Positions 21,114 through 30,889 of a stretch of 64,000 nt of DNA are shown in pieces. The position numbers were made by a program, and so were the translations under genes. A model generated the notes under the pieces. The model was given only the letters and a program-made list of their open reading frames with translations. It ran no database searches and was not told where the DNA came from. This stretch comes from Macromonas bipunctata (lineage in GTDB: Bacteria > Pseudomonadota > Gammaproteobacteria > Burkholderiales > Burkholderiaceae_C), in contig NZ_NWBQ01000060.1 in NCBI RefSeq assembly GCF_002837135.1, positions 1-64,000 on the forward strand. The letters run 5' to 3'. Position 1 is the first letter of the stretch; each line of letters begins with the position of its first letter.

Positions 21114-21862
21114 TGGCACGCCGCCGACGCCCCACCCACCCGCTGGCACGCACTGCCCTGCGCGGCCTGACGCTGATCGAGCTGCTGGTGGCGCTGGCGC
21201 TGATGGCGGTACTCACAACGCTGAGCTGGCGCGTGCTGGACGGCATGACCCGCACCCAGCAACAAACGCAGGAACACGCCGACAGCTCGCAGCAATGGCA
21301 AGTGGCGCTGGCCCAGTGGCAGACCGACCTGGACGCGCTGCAGGAGACCAACCTGCAAACTGCGGTGGATTTCAATGGCCGCGTGCTGCGCCTGACGCGG
21401 CGCGCCCCGGCCAGTGCCACCGAAGCCGACAACGGCCTGCACGTGGTGGCCTGGGCGCTGCAACCCGACGCTGAAGCGGGCAACGGCCTGCGCTGGGCGC
21501 GCTGGATGTCGCCCCCGCTGCGCCAGCGCCAAGAACTGGAACGCGCCTGGCAGCAGGCCGCACAATGGGCTGAGAACCCCGGCGGCAGCAACACCGCGCA
21601 AGAACGCCAATGGCTGCTGACCCCCGTGGCCGCATGGCAACTGTTCTACCACCGGGGCGGCAGCTGGAGCAACCCGCAATCCAGCGCCGATGCGGGCACC
21701 AGCGCCACCACGCCCGGCGAAGCCACAGGCACCCCGCGTACGGTGGCAACACCACCCGATGGCATCCGCCTGCAACTCACCCTGCCCGACACCACCAGCC
21801 CCAGCGGCACCCTGACGGTGGACTGGGTGCGGCCCCAGACCGGCGGGGGCAAAGCGCAATGA
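21113..21862 (+). CDS. gspJ: Minor pseudopilin GspJ
   Basis: A 249-residue pseudopilin; the ATG at 21113 shares its A with the gspI TGA. Leader RRRRPTHPLARTALRG is cleaved before L19, with LTLIE giving Glu at +5. Leucine rather than phenylalanine or methionine at +1 is unusual but seen in GspJ. The C-terminal domain includes LQETNLQTAVDFNGRVLRLT and the YHRGGSWSNPQSS block typical of GspJ. A Thr/Ala/Gly-rich loop near 195-220 is low complexity. It forms the tip trimer with GspI and GspK. Confidence 0.9.
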   Translation: MARRRRPTHPLARTALRGLTLIELLVALALMAVLTTLSWRVLDGMTRTQQQTQEHADSSQQWQVALAQWQTDLDALQETNLQTAVDFNGRVLRLTRRAPASATEADNGLHVVAWALQPDAEAGNGLRWARWMSPPLRQRQELERAWQQAAQWAENPGGSNTAQERQWLLTPVAAWQLFYHRGGSWSNPQSSADAGTSATTPGEATGTPRTVATPPDGIRLQLTLPDTTSPSGTLTVDWVRPQTGGGKAQ

Positions 21863-22884
21863 AGCCCCACCCGCACGCACCCGCCACCCCACCACGCCAG
21901 CGCGGCGCCGCCCTGCTGCTGGCCATGCTGATCGTGGCGCTGGTGGCCAGCCTGAGCGCCGCCGCCTTCTGGCAACAATGGCGGGCTTGGGCGGTGGAAG
22001 CGGCCGAACAGCAGCGCAGCCAGACCGCCTGGGTACTGACCGGGGCGCTGGACTGGGGCCGGCTGATCCTGCGCCAGGACGCACGCGCCAGCAGCACCGA
22101 CCATCTGGCCGAACCGTGGGCGGTACCGTTGCAAGAAAGCCAGCTCTCCACCTTTCTGGCGGGCAACAACGACAGTGCCAGTGAAACCAACGACGTGGCG
22201 CTGCAAGCCTTTTTGTCCGGCGAAATCCACGACCTGCAAGGCCGCCTGAACCTGCGCAACCTGGTGGCCAGCGGCAACACACTGTCGGAACCCGACTGGC
22301 GAGCCTGGCAACGGCTGTACCGCACGCTGGGGCTGCCAGAAAGCGAACTCAGCGCCGTGGCACAACGCCTGCGCCTGGCACTGGAACCCGCGCAGGACGC
22401 CGCCAGCACCGCACCCCTGCTGCCACAAGGCTGGGCGCAAGTGGGTTGGCTGGGGATGTCGACACACAGCGCGCGCACGCTGGCCCCGTACGCCACCTGG
22501 CTGCCGGAGCGCACCCCGCTCAACCTCAACACCGCCAGCGCGCTGGCGCTGCATGCCACCATACCGGGGCTGGACTTGGCACAGGCGCAGCAACTGGTCA
22601 CGCAACGCCAGCGCAGCCACTTTGCCAGCGTCGCCGATGCCGCCAGCCAGGTGCAGGGCCTGGGCGCCAATGCCATCAACCCGCAGCAGCACAGCACCAG
22701 CAGCCGCTACTTCGAGATCCTGGGCCAGCTGCGGCTGGACGACAGCGTCACCGCCGAAAGCTCCACCGTGGTGCGCAACGGCACCGAAGTCCGGGTGCTG
22801 TGGCGGCAACGGGCAGCGGTGCCGGGCCACGCGGGGCACAGGTCAATCGCGCCACCAGTCATTCCAGCGTCATCGCTAGAATGA
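21859..22884 (+). CDS. gspK: Minor pseudopilin GspK
   Basis: A 341-residue large pseudopilin capping the pseudopilus. The leader ends RQRG16/AALLLAMLIVAL, lacking Glu at +5, which is the family norm for GspK. The globular part contains LQGRLNLRNLV and the helix-hairpin-helix-like PLNLNTASALALHATIPGLD region of the alpha-domain. It overlaps the gspJ stop by four bases. A 68-base gap follows before gspL, the longest in this part of the operon. Confidence 0.9.
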   Translation: MKPHPHAPATPPRQRGAALLLAMLIVALVASLSAAAFWQQWRAWAVEAAEQQRSQTAWVLTGALDWGRLILRQDARASSTDHLAEPWAVPLQESQLSTFLAGNNDSASETNDVALQAFLSGEIHDLQGRLNLRNLVASGNTLSEPDWRAWQRLYRTLGLPESELSAVAQRLRLALEPAQDAASTAPLLPQGWAQVGWLGMSTHSARTLAPYATWLPERTPLNLNTASALALHATIPGLDLAQAQQLVTQRQRSHFASVADAASQVQGLGANAINPQQHSTSSRYFEILGQLRLDDSVTAESSTVVRNGTEVRVLWRQRAAVPGHAGHRSIAPPVIPASSLE

Positions 22885-22952
22885 TGCGCGGTTTGGGCAC
22901 CTGATGTTGTTCGTTTTTTGCACCGGCCATTTCTGACATTGAAACCACCGCT

Positions 22953-24230
22953 GTGCTGCTGCTGATTCCCGCCTCCCCTTTTCCTATGGCTGCCGATGCG
23001 CCCCTGCTGTGGCATTGGGTGCAATCCTCCGACGGCCTGACGCCCGACGCGCAGGGCCAGCACGCCGCCACCGGCAGCTGGCCCACCGATGCCGAACGGG
23101 TGCTGGTGGTGCCGGTGCAGCAGCTGTCGTACCACCAGGTGATGGTGCCCAAGGTCAACACCGCCCGCCTGCCCGCCGTGCTGGCCGGGCTGCTGGAAGA
23201 GCAGCTGCTGGACGAACCGGAACAGCTGCACGTGGCACTGGCCCCCGGTGCGGTGGCGGGCAGCAGCGCCCCGGTCTGGGTGGCAGCGTGCCAGCGGGCG
23301 TGGCTGCAGCGTTGCCTGCAGGCGCTGGAACAGGCGCAGTGCCCCGTCAGCCGCATCGTGCCAGCGGCGGCGCCGCAAGAGCTATCCCAACTGGGCGTCT
23401 ACGCCGACCCCACCAGCGACCACACCCACTGGCACCTGTGCGGCCCGCACGGCGTGGTGACGCTGGCCTGGCCACGCAACGCCGACCCACACCCCGGCGC
23501 CCCTCCAGCAGCCTTGCTGCGCGGTCTGACTCCCTGGCCACTGCCCACCCACACCAGCACGCCCTGGCCCGACGAGCTGCACGCCTGCGCCGACAACGCC
23601 AGCACCGGCCTGGCCGAACACGCCTGGCCAGAACTGCGTTGGCACGCCGAACCCGTGGCCGCCAGCTGGCTGCGCGCCGCCCGCAGCGACTGGAACCTGG
23701 CCCAGTTCGACTTCAAGCTCTCGGCCCCCACACGGCGGCGCCAATGGGCCCAGCGCACGCTGCGCCAGCTGTGGCAGGATCCCGCCTGGCGCGTGGCGCG
23801 CTGGGGCCTGGCCAGCCTGGCCGTGGTGCAACTGGTCGGCCTCAACCTGAGCGCCTGGCAAGAGCGCCAGGCCTTGCGCCAGCAGCAACGGGCCGTGCAA
23901 CAGACGCTGACCCAGACCTTCCCGCACGTGACGCTGGTGCTGGATGCCCCATGGCAAATGCAGCGCGAACTCGACCAGCTGCGCGAGCGCCAGGGCGACA
24001 CCACCGGGCGCGACCTGGAAAGCCTGCTGCAAGCCATCGGCCACAGCCAGCAAGACACGCCGTGGCGCTACCAGCAACTCGACTTCACCCCCGAACGCAC
24101 CACCCTGAGCGGCGTGCAACTGCCGCCCGACCAGGCCAGCGCCATCCAGGCGCGGCTGGCCCAGCACGGCTGGCACGCCACCCTGCAGGGGCCCGACATG
24201 CAACTGCGCCCCGCCGGAGCCATGCCATGA
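22953..24230 (+). CDS. gspL: Type II secretion cytoplasmic-membrane platform protein GspL
   Basis: A 425-residue bitopic protein that anchors the ATPase GspE to the membrane. Residues 1-260 are the cytoplasmic actin-like domain (LVVPVQQLSYHQVMVPK near 50), a membrane segment lies around 285-305 (LASLAVVQLVGLNL), and the periplasmic ferredoxin-like domain follows. The start is GTG 22953; the frame is open only back to a TGA near 22903 and contains no ATG, so the GTG is the best available start. It overlaps gspM by four bases. Confidence 0.88.
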   Translation: MLLLIPASPFPMAADAPLLWHWVQSSDGLTPDAQGQHAATGSWPTDAERVLVVPVQQLSYHQVMVPKVNTARLPAVLAGLLEEQLLDEPEQLHVALAPGAVAGSSAPVWVAACQRAWLQRCLQALEQAQCPVSRIVPAAAPQELSQLGVYADPTSDHTHWHLCGPHGVVTLAWPRNADPHPGAPPAALLRGLTPWPLPTHTSTPWPDELHACADNASTGLAEHAWPELRWHAEPVAASWLRAARSDWNLAQFDFKLSAPTRRRQWAQRTLRQLWQDPAWRVARWGLASLAVVQLVGLNLSAWQERQALRQQQRAVQQTLTQTFPHVTLVLDAPWQMQRELDQLRERQGDTTGRDLESLLQAIGHSQQDTPWRYQQLDFTPERTTLSGVQLPPDQASAIQARLAQHGWHATLQGPDMQLRPAGAMP

Positions 24231-24724
24231 ACCGCACCGCCCTGCAACAGTTTTGGCGCGCGCGGCCAGCGCGCGAGCGGTACGCCCTGGTGGTAGCAGG
24301 GCTGGTGGTGGGCACGGCGCTGCTGTGGCAGCTGGGCGTGGCGCCCGCCTGGCGCACCCTGCGCGACGCACCCGCACAACGCGCGGCGGCGCAACAGCAG
24401 CTCAACGCCATGCAGGCGCTGGCCGCCCAGGCACGGGCATTGCAAGGCCAGACCGGTCGCAGCGCCCTGCCCCACGCGGAACGGCTGCGTGCGCTGGAAA
24501 CCGCCACCCAACAGCACCTGGGCACGCAAGCCCGCATCGCACCCAGCGCCGAATCGGTACAGGTTACGCTGCAGAACGCGCCAGCACCGGCCGTGGCGCA
24601 ATGGCTGCAGCAGGTGCGCCTCAACGCCCAGCTGCCTGTCACCAGCGCCAGCCTGACCCGCAGCGGTGACCAGCACTGGAGCGGCACACTGGTGCTGGGC
24701 GGGCCGGGGCTGCAAGCGCCATGA
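24227..24724 (+). CDS. gspM: Type II secretion protein GspM
   Basis: A 165-residue bitopic protein with a short cytoplasmic N-terminus, a membrane helix at about 20-40 (YALVVAGLVVGTALLWQLGV), a coiled stretch and a small periplasmic domain. It partners GspL in the inner-membrane platform. The ATG at 24227 overlaps the gspL stop; the next gene overlaps its own stop in the same way. Confidence 0.88.
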   Translation: MNRTALQQFWRARPARERYALVVAGLVVGTALLWQLGVAPAWRTLRDAPAQRAAAQQQLNAMQALAAQARALQGQTGRSALPHAERLRALETATQQHLGTQARIAPSAESVQVTLQNAPAPAVAQWLQQVRLNAQLPVTSASLTRSGDQHWSGTLVLGGPGLQAP

Positions 24725-25554
24725 AGCACTGGTCACGCAATCACCCCGCCGGGGCTGGTCACAACTCTGGTAGGCCACACTGGCGCGGCTGGGCAGCGGC
24801 AAGCGCCGGGCTGCTGCTGGGCAGCGTGGTGTTTGCACCCGCCCGCTGGGCCGCGCAATGGGTGCAACAGGCCAGCCAGGGCCAGGTGCAACTGCGCAAC
24901 GCACAGGGCAGTCTGTGGCACGGTCAGGCCGATGTGCTGCTGCGCGGTGGCCACGGCAGCCGGGCCGAACTGGCACTGCCGCAGGGCATCCAATGGCAAC
25001 TGCGGCCCGGCTGGGCCGAAGGTGCGCCCGTGCTGCGCCTGCACCTGACGGCGCCGTGCTGCATGGCACAGCCGATGCAATGGCAACTCTACGCGGGCTG
25101 GGGCGGCTCCGGTGTGCGCCTGGACGCCCACCGCAGCCAATGGCCCGCTGGCTGGCTCGCCGGGCTGGGCACACCCTGGAACACCATCGGGCTGCAAGGC
25201 CAGCTGGTGCTGGACACCCCCGGCCTGCAACTGCACTGGGCGCAAGGGCGGCTGCAATGGTTGGGTGGCCTGACGCTGGACGCGCTGGACGTGACCTCCC
25301 CGCTGTCCACCCTGCAACCGCTGGGCAGCTACCGCCTCTCGCTTAGCACCCGCCCCGGCCAGCCCATGCCCGCGCTGCAACTGCACACCCTGCACGGCGA
25401 ACTCGCACTGCAAGGCGAAGGCCAGTGGAGCGGCGCCCGGTTCCGCTTCCGGGGCACCGCCCAGGCCAGCCCCGCCAGCGTGGGCGCAGTCTCCAACCTG
25501 TTGAACCTGCTGGGCCGCCGCGATGGCGTGCGCGCCCACATCAGCCTCGGATAG
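24721..25554 (+). CDS. gspN: Type II secretion protein GspN
   Basis: A 277-residue protein with one N-terminal membrane helix (about 24-42) and a periplasmic beta-rich domain; NAQGSLWHGQADVLL and LDALDVTSPLSTLQPLGSYRL match the GspN family. GspN is found in only some type II systems and its exact function is not settled. It overlaps gspM by four bases and precedes gspD by eight bases. Confidence 0.87.
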   Translation: MKHWSRNHPAGAGHNSGRPHWRGWAAASAGLLLGSVVFAPARWAAQWVQQASQGQVQLRNAQGSLWHGQADVLLRGGHGSRAELALPQGIQWQLRPGWAEGAPVLRLHLTAPCCMAQPMQWQLYAGWGGSGVRLDAHRSQWPAGWLAGLGTPWNTIGLQGQLVLDTPGLQLHWAQGRLQWLGGLTLDALDVTSPLSTLQPLGSYRLSLSTRPGQPMPALQLHTLHGELALQGEGQWSGARFRFRGTAQASPASVGAVSNLLNLLGRRDGVRAHISLG

Positions 25555-25562
25555 ATTTTTTC

Positions 25563-27800
25563 ATGCGCCACGCTACGCCTCCTTTTGTCCAACGCCCGCT
25601 CTGGAGCGGCCTGCTGCTGGCCGCGCTGTGTGGCGGTCTTTCCTTAAACAGCTTGTCGGCCCAAGCACAAACCCCACCCGCCGCCAACAGCGCCCCCACC
25701 GTGCGCCCCGGCGAGCCCATCACGCTCAACTTCGTCAATGCCGAGATCGAAGCCGTGGCACAGACGCTGGGCCAATTGGTGGGCCGTCAAGTGGTGGTCG
25801 ATCCGCGCGTCAAGGGCACCATCAGCCTGAGCACCGACAAACCCCTGCCCCCCCACGCGGCGCTCAACCAGTTCATGGCCGCACTGCGCCTGCGCGGCTT
25901 TGCGCTGGTCGAAGCCGAAGGCCTGTACAAGGTGGTGCCCGAGGCCGAAGCCAAGTTGCAAAGCCCCACGGTACTGAACGACAAGGCCAGTGCCAGCGGC
26001 GGCCAGATCGTGACGCAGATCTTCCGGCTCAACCACGAAAACGCCAACAACCTGGTGCCGGTGCTGCGCCCACTCATCAGCCCTAACAACACCATCAACG
26101 TCAACCCGGGCACCAACGCGCTGGTCATCACCGACTACGCCGACAACCTGCGCCGCCTGGGCCGCATCGTGGCCGCGTTGGACGTGTCCAACGCCAGCGA
26201 CGTGGAAGTGATTCCGCTGCAACACGCGCTGGCCAACGACCTGGCACCGCTGGTGCAGCGCCTGATCGACGGCAGCGGCGCGGCCAGCGGCGCCGCCACG
26301 GGCGCAGCGGGTGGCGCCGACACCTCGTTCAAGACCGTGCTGTTGCCCGAGCCGCGCAGCAACGCGCTGATCCTGCGCGCCGCCAACCCGGCGCGGGTGG
26401 CACTGGTGCGCTCGCTGGTGAGCAAGCTCGATCGACCCAACAGCACCGGGGCCAACGGCAACATCCACGTGGTGTACCTCAAGAACGCCGATGCCGTGCA
26501 ACTGGCCACTACCTTGCGCGCTGCCTTGGCCGCTGACAACGCCAGCGCAAGCAGCGGCAACAGCCCCGCCGGAGCGACCAGCGGCACCACCACGGCTGCC
26601 ACACCGCGCACCACCGGTAACGCGGCCAGCGCCGCCGTGGCCCCCAGTGCCGCCCCCTCGGTGGGTGGACAAATCCAGGCCGACCCGGCCACCAACGCCC
26701 TCATCATCAGCGCGCCGGAACCGCAGTACCGCCAACTGCGTGCCGTGATCGACAAACTCGATATGCGCCGTGCGCAGGTGTACGTCGAAAGCCTGATCGC
26801 CGAAGTCAATGCGGACAAAGCCGCCGAGTTCGGCGTGCAATGGCAAGGCGCGCTGGGCCGCGCGGGCGATGGCGTGGTCGGGCTGCTGGGCACCAACTTC
26901 AGCACCAGCGCGGCAGCCAACATCCTCAACGTGGCCACCGGCGCGGCGCTGCCCTCGGCGGGCCTCAACATCGGCGCGGCACAGCGCACCAACGGCACCT
27001 ATGTGCTGAGCTTTCTGGCGCGCTTCATCGAGCAAAACGGCGAGGGCAACATCTTGTCCACCCCCAACCTGCTGACGCTGGACAACGAGGAAGCCAAGAT
27101 CGTGATCGGGCAGAACGTGCCGTTCGTCACCGGCCAGTACACCAACAACAACTCGGCCAACGGTGCGGTCAACCCCTTCCAGACCGTCGAGCGCAAAGAC
27201 GTGGGCCTGACGCTGCGCGTCAAACCACAGATCAGCGAAAACGGCACCGTCAAGATGAACATCTTTCAGGAAGTCAGCAGCGTGCTGAGCTCCACCCTGA
27301 AAGACCCCAACGGCCCCACCACCAACAAACGCTCCATCGAATCGAGCGTGCTGGTGGACGACGGCAACATCGTGGTGCTGGGCGGCCTGCTGTCGGACGA
27401 ATACGGTGGCAACGAGGACAAGGTGCCCCTGCTGGGCGACCTGCCCGTGCTGGGCAACCTGTTCAAAAGCGAGCGACGCAACCGCAAGAAAACCAACCTG
27501 ATGGTGTTCCTGCGCCCGGTCGTCATCCGCGACATCCGCCAAAGCGACAGCCTGGCCCAGGACCGCTACGAACTGATGCGCGCAGCCCAGATCCAGCAAC
27601 AACCCAAACCCAGCAACGTGCTGGGCATCAACGAAGCCCCCGCACTGCCCGAACTGGACTTGAGCGGCCGCCGGACACCGCTGTCGGGGCTGGTGCAACA
27701 GGCCGCACCCGCCGACGCAACACCGGCCAGCGCCACACCCCAGCCTGTGCTCACAACACCAGCGTCCACTCCGGCACCGGCCAGCCCCAGCGCCCTGTAA
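25563..27800 (+). CDS. gspD: Type II secretion secretin GspD
   Basis: A 745-residue outer-membrane secretin. A signal peptide ends near residues 35-37 (SLSAQAQ). N0 (ITLNFVNAEIEAVAQTLGQL), then N1-N3 ring domains follow, with Ala/Thr/Gly-rich insertions near 240-255 and 325-365. The secretin barrel core (VYVESLIAEVNADKAAEFGVQW onward) contains VPFVTGQYTNNN and the terminal VLGGLLSDEYGGNEDKVPLLGDLPVLGNLF signature in the expected place. The ATG 25563 start is the first giving a signal peptide. The tail after 680 is Pro/Ala-rich and may carry the pilotin-binding element. Confidence 0.94.
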   Translation: MRHATPPFVQRPLWSGLLLAALCGGLSLNSLSAQAQTPPAANSAPTVRPGEPITLNFVNAEIEAVAQTLGQLVGRQVVVDPRVKGTISLSTDKPLPPHAALNQFMAALRLRGFALVEAEGLYKVVPEAEAKLQSPTVLNDKASASGGQIVTQIFRLNHENANNLVPVLRPLISPNNTINVNPGTNALVITDYADNLRRLGRIVAALDVSNASDVEVIPLQHALANDLAPLVQRLIDGSGAASGAATGAAGGADTSFKTVLLPEPRSNALILRAANPARVALVRSLVSKLDRPNSTGANGNIHVVYLKNADAVQLATTLRAALAADNASASSGNSPAGATSGTTTAATPRTTGNAASAAVAPSAAPSVGGQIQADPATNALIISAPEPQYRQLRAVIDKLDMRRAQVYVESLIAEVNADKAAEFGVQWQGALGRAGDGVVGLLGTNFSTSAAANILNVATGAALPSAGLNIGAAQRTNGTYVLSFLARFIEQNGEGNILSTPNLLTLDNEEAKIVIGQNVPFVTGQYTNNNSANGAVNPFQTVERKDVGLTLRVKPQISENGTVKMNIFQEVSSVLSSTLKDPNGPTTNKRSIESSVLVDDGNIVVLGGLLSDEYGGNEDKVPLLGDLPVLGNLFKSERRNRKKTNLMVFLRPVVIRDIRQSDSLAQDRYELMRAAQIQQQPKPSNVLGINEAPALPELDLSGRRTPLSGLVQQAAPADATPASATPQPVLTTPASTPAPASPSAL

Positions 27801-27809
27801 CGCCCCACC

Positions 27810-29243
27810 ATGAGCACCGCCCACCCCCTGCCCTACGCCTACGCCCGCGAACACCGTTTGCTGCTGGAGCGGCTGCACGGCGACGTGGTGCTGTGGGTGC
27901 CCGCTGTGGCTCCTGCGGCAACGGACACCGCCGCCCAACGCACCACCCTGCTCAGCGCCATCGCTGAAGTGCAACGCCGCTACGGCCCATGCCAGTTGCA
28001 AGTCGAAGACGCAAGCCTGCTGGCCCAGCGCATCAGCGCCGCCTACGCCAACCAAGGCGATGCCAGTGCCGCCGCCGTGGTCAGCGAGGTCGAATCCGAT
28101 GCCGACCTCAGCCGCATGATGCAAGAGCTGCCCGCCATCGAAGATTTGCTCGAAACCGCCGACGACGCGCCCATCATCCGCATGCTCAACGCGCTGCTGA
28201 CGCAAGCCGCACGCGATGGGGCCAGCGACATCCACATCGAACCTTATGAGCGCCACTCCAGCGTGCGCTTTCGCGTCGATGGCACCTTGCGCGAGGTGGT
28301 GCAACCCAACCGCGCCCTGCACGCCGCGCTCATCAGCCGCCTCAAAATCATGGCGGAACTCGACATCTCCGAAAAACGCCTGCCGCAAGATGGCCGCATC
28401 AGCCTGCGCCTGGGCACCCGCGCCATCGACGTGCGCGTCTCCACCCTGCCCAGCGCCCACGGCGAACGCGCCGTGCTGCGCCTGCTGGACAAATCCGGCA
28501 GCAAACTCACGCTGGAAGCCGTGGGCATGCAAGGCCACGTGCTGCAACAACTCGATGCGCTGATCCACCAGCCGCACGGCATCATCCTCGTCACCGGCCC
28601 CACCGGCTCGGGCAAGACCACCACGCTGTACGCGGCGCTGCAACGGCTGGACGCGCAGCGGCTCAACATCATGACGGTGGAAGACCCCATCGAGTACGAA
28701 CTGCCCGGTGTGGGCCAGACCCAAGTCAACGCCAAAATTGAACTCACCTTTGCCAAGGCCCTGCGCGCGCTGCTGCGGCAAGACCCCGATGTGATCATGA
28801 TCGGGGAAATCCGCGACTTCGAAACCGCCCAGATCGCCATCCAGGCCAGCCTGACCGGCCACTTGGTGTTGGCCACGCTGCACACCAACGATGCCACCAG
28901 CGCCGTCACACGCCTGACCGACATGGGCATCGAACCCTTCTTGCTCAGCAGCTCCTTGCTGGGCGTGCTGGCGCAACGCTTGGTGCGCAAGCTCTGCCCC
29001 CACTGCCACGGCGCGGGTTGTGCCGACTGCGGCCACAGCGGCTACCAGGGCCGCACTGGCGTGTTCGAGCTGCTGGTGGCCGACGATGCCATCCGTGCCC
29101 ACATCCACCGCCAAGCGGCAGAGGCCGACATCCGCGCCACCGCGCTGGCCAGCGGCATGGTGCTCATGCGCGACGACGGCGAACGGCTGGTGCAAGCGGG
29201 CATCACCAGCCGCGAAGAGCTGCTGCGCGTCACGCGCGACTGA
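27810..29243 (+). CDS. gspE: Type II secretion ATPase GspE
   Basis: A 477-residue hexameric ATPase powering pseudopilus assembly. The N1E region binds GspL. Walker A is GPTGSGKTT (263-271), the Asp box is VEDPIEY (290-296), Walker B is [10 protein letters not shown] (327-336), and the His box LATLHTNDA follows. The zinc-binding tetracysteine is C396, C399, C404 and C407. All motifs are intact. The short N-terminus, about 120 residues before the [10 protein letters not shown] block, is typical of GspE. A cyclase gene, not gspF, comes next. Confidence 0.95.
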   Translation: MSTAHPLPYAYAREHRLLLERLHGDVVLWVPAVAPAATDTAAQRTTLLSAIAEVQRRYGPCQLQVEDASLLAQRISAAYANQGDASAAAVVSEVESDADLSRMMQELPAIEDLLETADDAPIIRMLNALLTQAARDGASDIHIEPYERHSSVRFRVDGTLREVVQPNRALHAALISRLKIMAELDISEKRLPQDGRISLRLGTRAIDVRVSTLPSAHGERAVLRLLDKSGSKLTLEAVGMQGHVLQQLDALIHQPHGIILVTGPTGSGKTTTLYAALQRLDAQRLNIMTVEDPIEYELPGVGQTQVNAKIELTFAKALRALLRQDPDVIMIGEIRDFETAQIAIQASLTGHLVLATLHTNDATSAVTRLTDMGIEPFLLSSSLLGVLAQRLVRKLCPHCHGAGCADCGHSGYQGRTGVFELLVADDAIRAHIHRQAAEADIRATALASGMVLMRDDGERLVQAGITSREELLRVTRD

Positions 29244-29283
29244 AGCGGCTGCCGCCACGCCCGCTGGCGTATCCTTGCGCACC

Positions 29284-30878
29284 ATGACGCTCCACATTCC
29301 CACGCTGTTGCTGACGCTGGTGGTGGCCACGGTGACCATGTCGCTGGCCATTGCCTACATCACCTACCGCCGCCAGCAGGCACTGGTCATCATGGCCGGG
29401 GGCTGCTGCTGCATGGCTTGGGCTACGGGCTGTTCAGCGTGCGGGGCTTGATTCCGGACGCGGTGTCGGTGGTGCTGGCCAACGTGTCGGTGCACAGCGC
29501 CTGCGCGCTGTACGTGCTGGCGTTGTACCGGCTGCAAGAACGCCCGCCCACGCGCTGGCTGCTGGTGCTGCCCGTGCTGGTCATCGCACTGACCCTGCCG
29601 TGGCTGTTGCGCGACTACACCCTGCGCCGCTTGCTGGTATCGGCGGTCAGCCTGTTCCAGTTTGGGCACATGTTGGTGCTGCTGCACCAGCGCCGCCACG
29701 TCACACCGGGCCGTGGGCACCGCATCCTGGCCTTTGCCGCACTGCTGACGTGCGCTTTGATGCTGTACCGCCTAGGCGTGACCCTGGCAGGCTGGGACAC
29801 CGCCCGGCAAGTCACCGACTCCACCTTCACCGTGGTGATGACCTTCATGCTGGTGCTGATGGTCATCCTGCTGCTGTCCACCGGCACCCTGCTGATGGTG
29901 CAAGAGCGCAGCGAGCACGCCCTGGCCGCCAGCGAGGCGCGCTACCGCCTGCTGGTCGAATCGGCCAACGAGGGCATCTGCGTGATTGCCAACGGCCACA
30001 TCGAATTCATCAACACTCAAGGTGCGGCCCTGTTTGGACACCCACCCGCAGCCCTGCTGCACCAACCCATCACCGCCTTCATCCACCCCGACGACCGCGA
30101 CAGGGTGCGCGACAACCACCACCGGCGCCTGCAAGGCGTGGTCAACGGCATGACGTATGCCGCACGGGTACTGACCACGCCCGAGCACATCACCCGCTGG
30201 TTTGAAGTCAGCGGTGTGGCCCTGGAATGGCACGGCCAGCACGCGGCGCTGAACTTCTTCACCGACATCACCGAACGCAAAGAGATGGAAGAGCGCATCG
30301 AGCATCTGGCCTTTCACGATGCCCTGACGGGCCTGCCCAACCGCCGTCTGTTGCTCGACCGCATCACACAAGCCCAGCACGCCAACGGCCGCAGCCACGG
30401 GCACAGCGCGCTGGTGTTTCTGGACTTGGACAACTTCAAACCCCTCAACGACCGCCACGGCCACGCCACCGGCGACCTGTTGCTGGTACAGGTGGCACAG
30501 CGCCTGCACCAACACACCCGCGCCGCCGACACCGTGGCCCGCTTGGGCGGCGACGAGTTTGTGCTGTTGCTCCACGGCTTGGGCCCGGATCTGGCACCAG
30601 CCACCGCACAAGCCCACATGCTGGCACAACGCACCATCGCCACCTTGGCCCAACCTTACACCCTGCCCTTGGGCAGCGACCACGCGGCCACCACCGTCAC
30701 CCACCATTGCACCGCCAGTGCGGGCGTGGCGCTCTTCAGCGACGACAGCGCCTCGGCCAACGATGTGCTGGACCACGCCGACGCTGCCATGTACGCGGCC
30801 AAGGCTGCAGGCCGGGGCCAAGTGCACCTGTTTTCGGATGCCGACCGCACGCCTGAAGCACCGCCGGCCACCTCGTAA
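29284..30878 (+). pseudogene. PAS-GGDEF diguanylate cyclase gene with one-base frameshift, inside gsp operon
   Basis: From ATG 29284 the frame encodes a membrane start (MTLHIPTLLLTLVVATV) but shifts at the run of five G at 29398-29402 and stops near 29451. From the same point the +2 frame continues uninterrupted (HGLGYGLFSVRG) to 30878. One extra G would restore a protein of about 531 residues: five or six membrane helices, a PAS domain, then GGDEF with inhibitory RxxD (RAAD) five residues upstream. If real, expression could only begin at an internal start such as TTG 29418, giving 486 residues. A homopolymer sequencing error is equally possible. The catalytic domain is intact. Confidence 0.8.
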
Positions 30879-30889
30879 CCCATCCCCCC

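Noticed and set aside
25644-29351. Antisense frame of about 1,235 codons over gspD and gspE
   Set aside because: Composition is that of reverse-complemented high-GC codons; gspD and gspE motifs are complete on the other strand.
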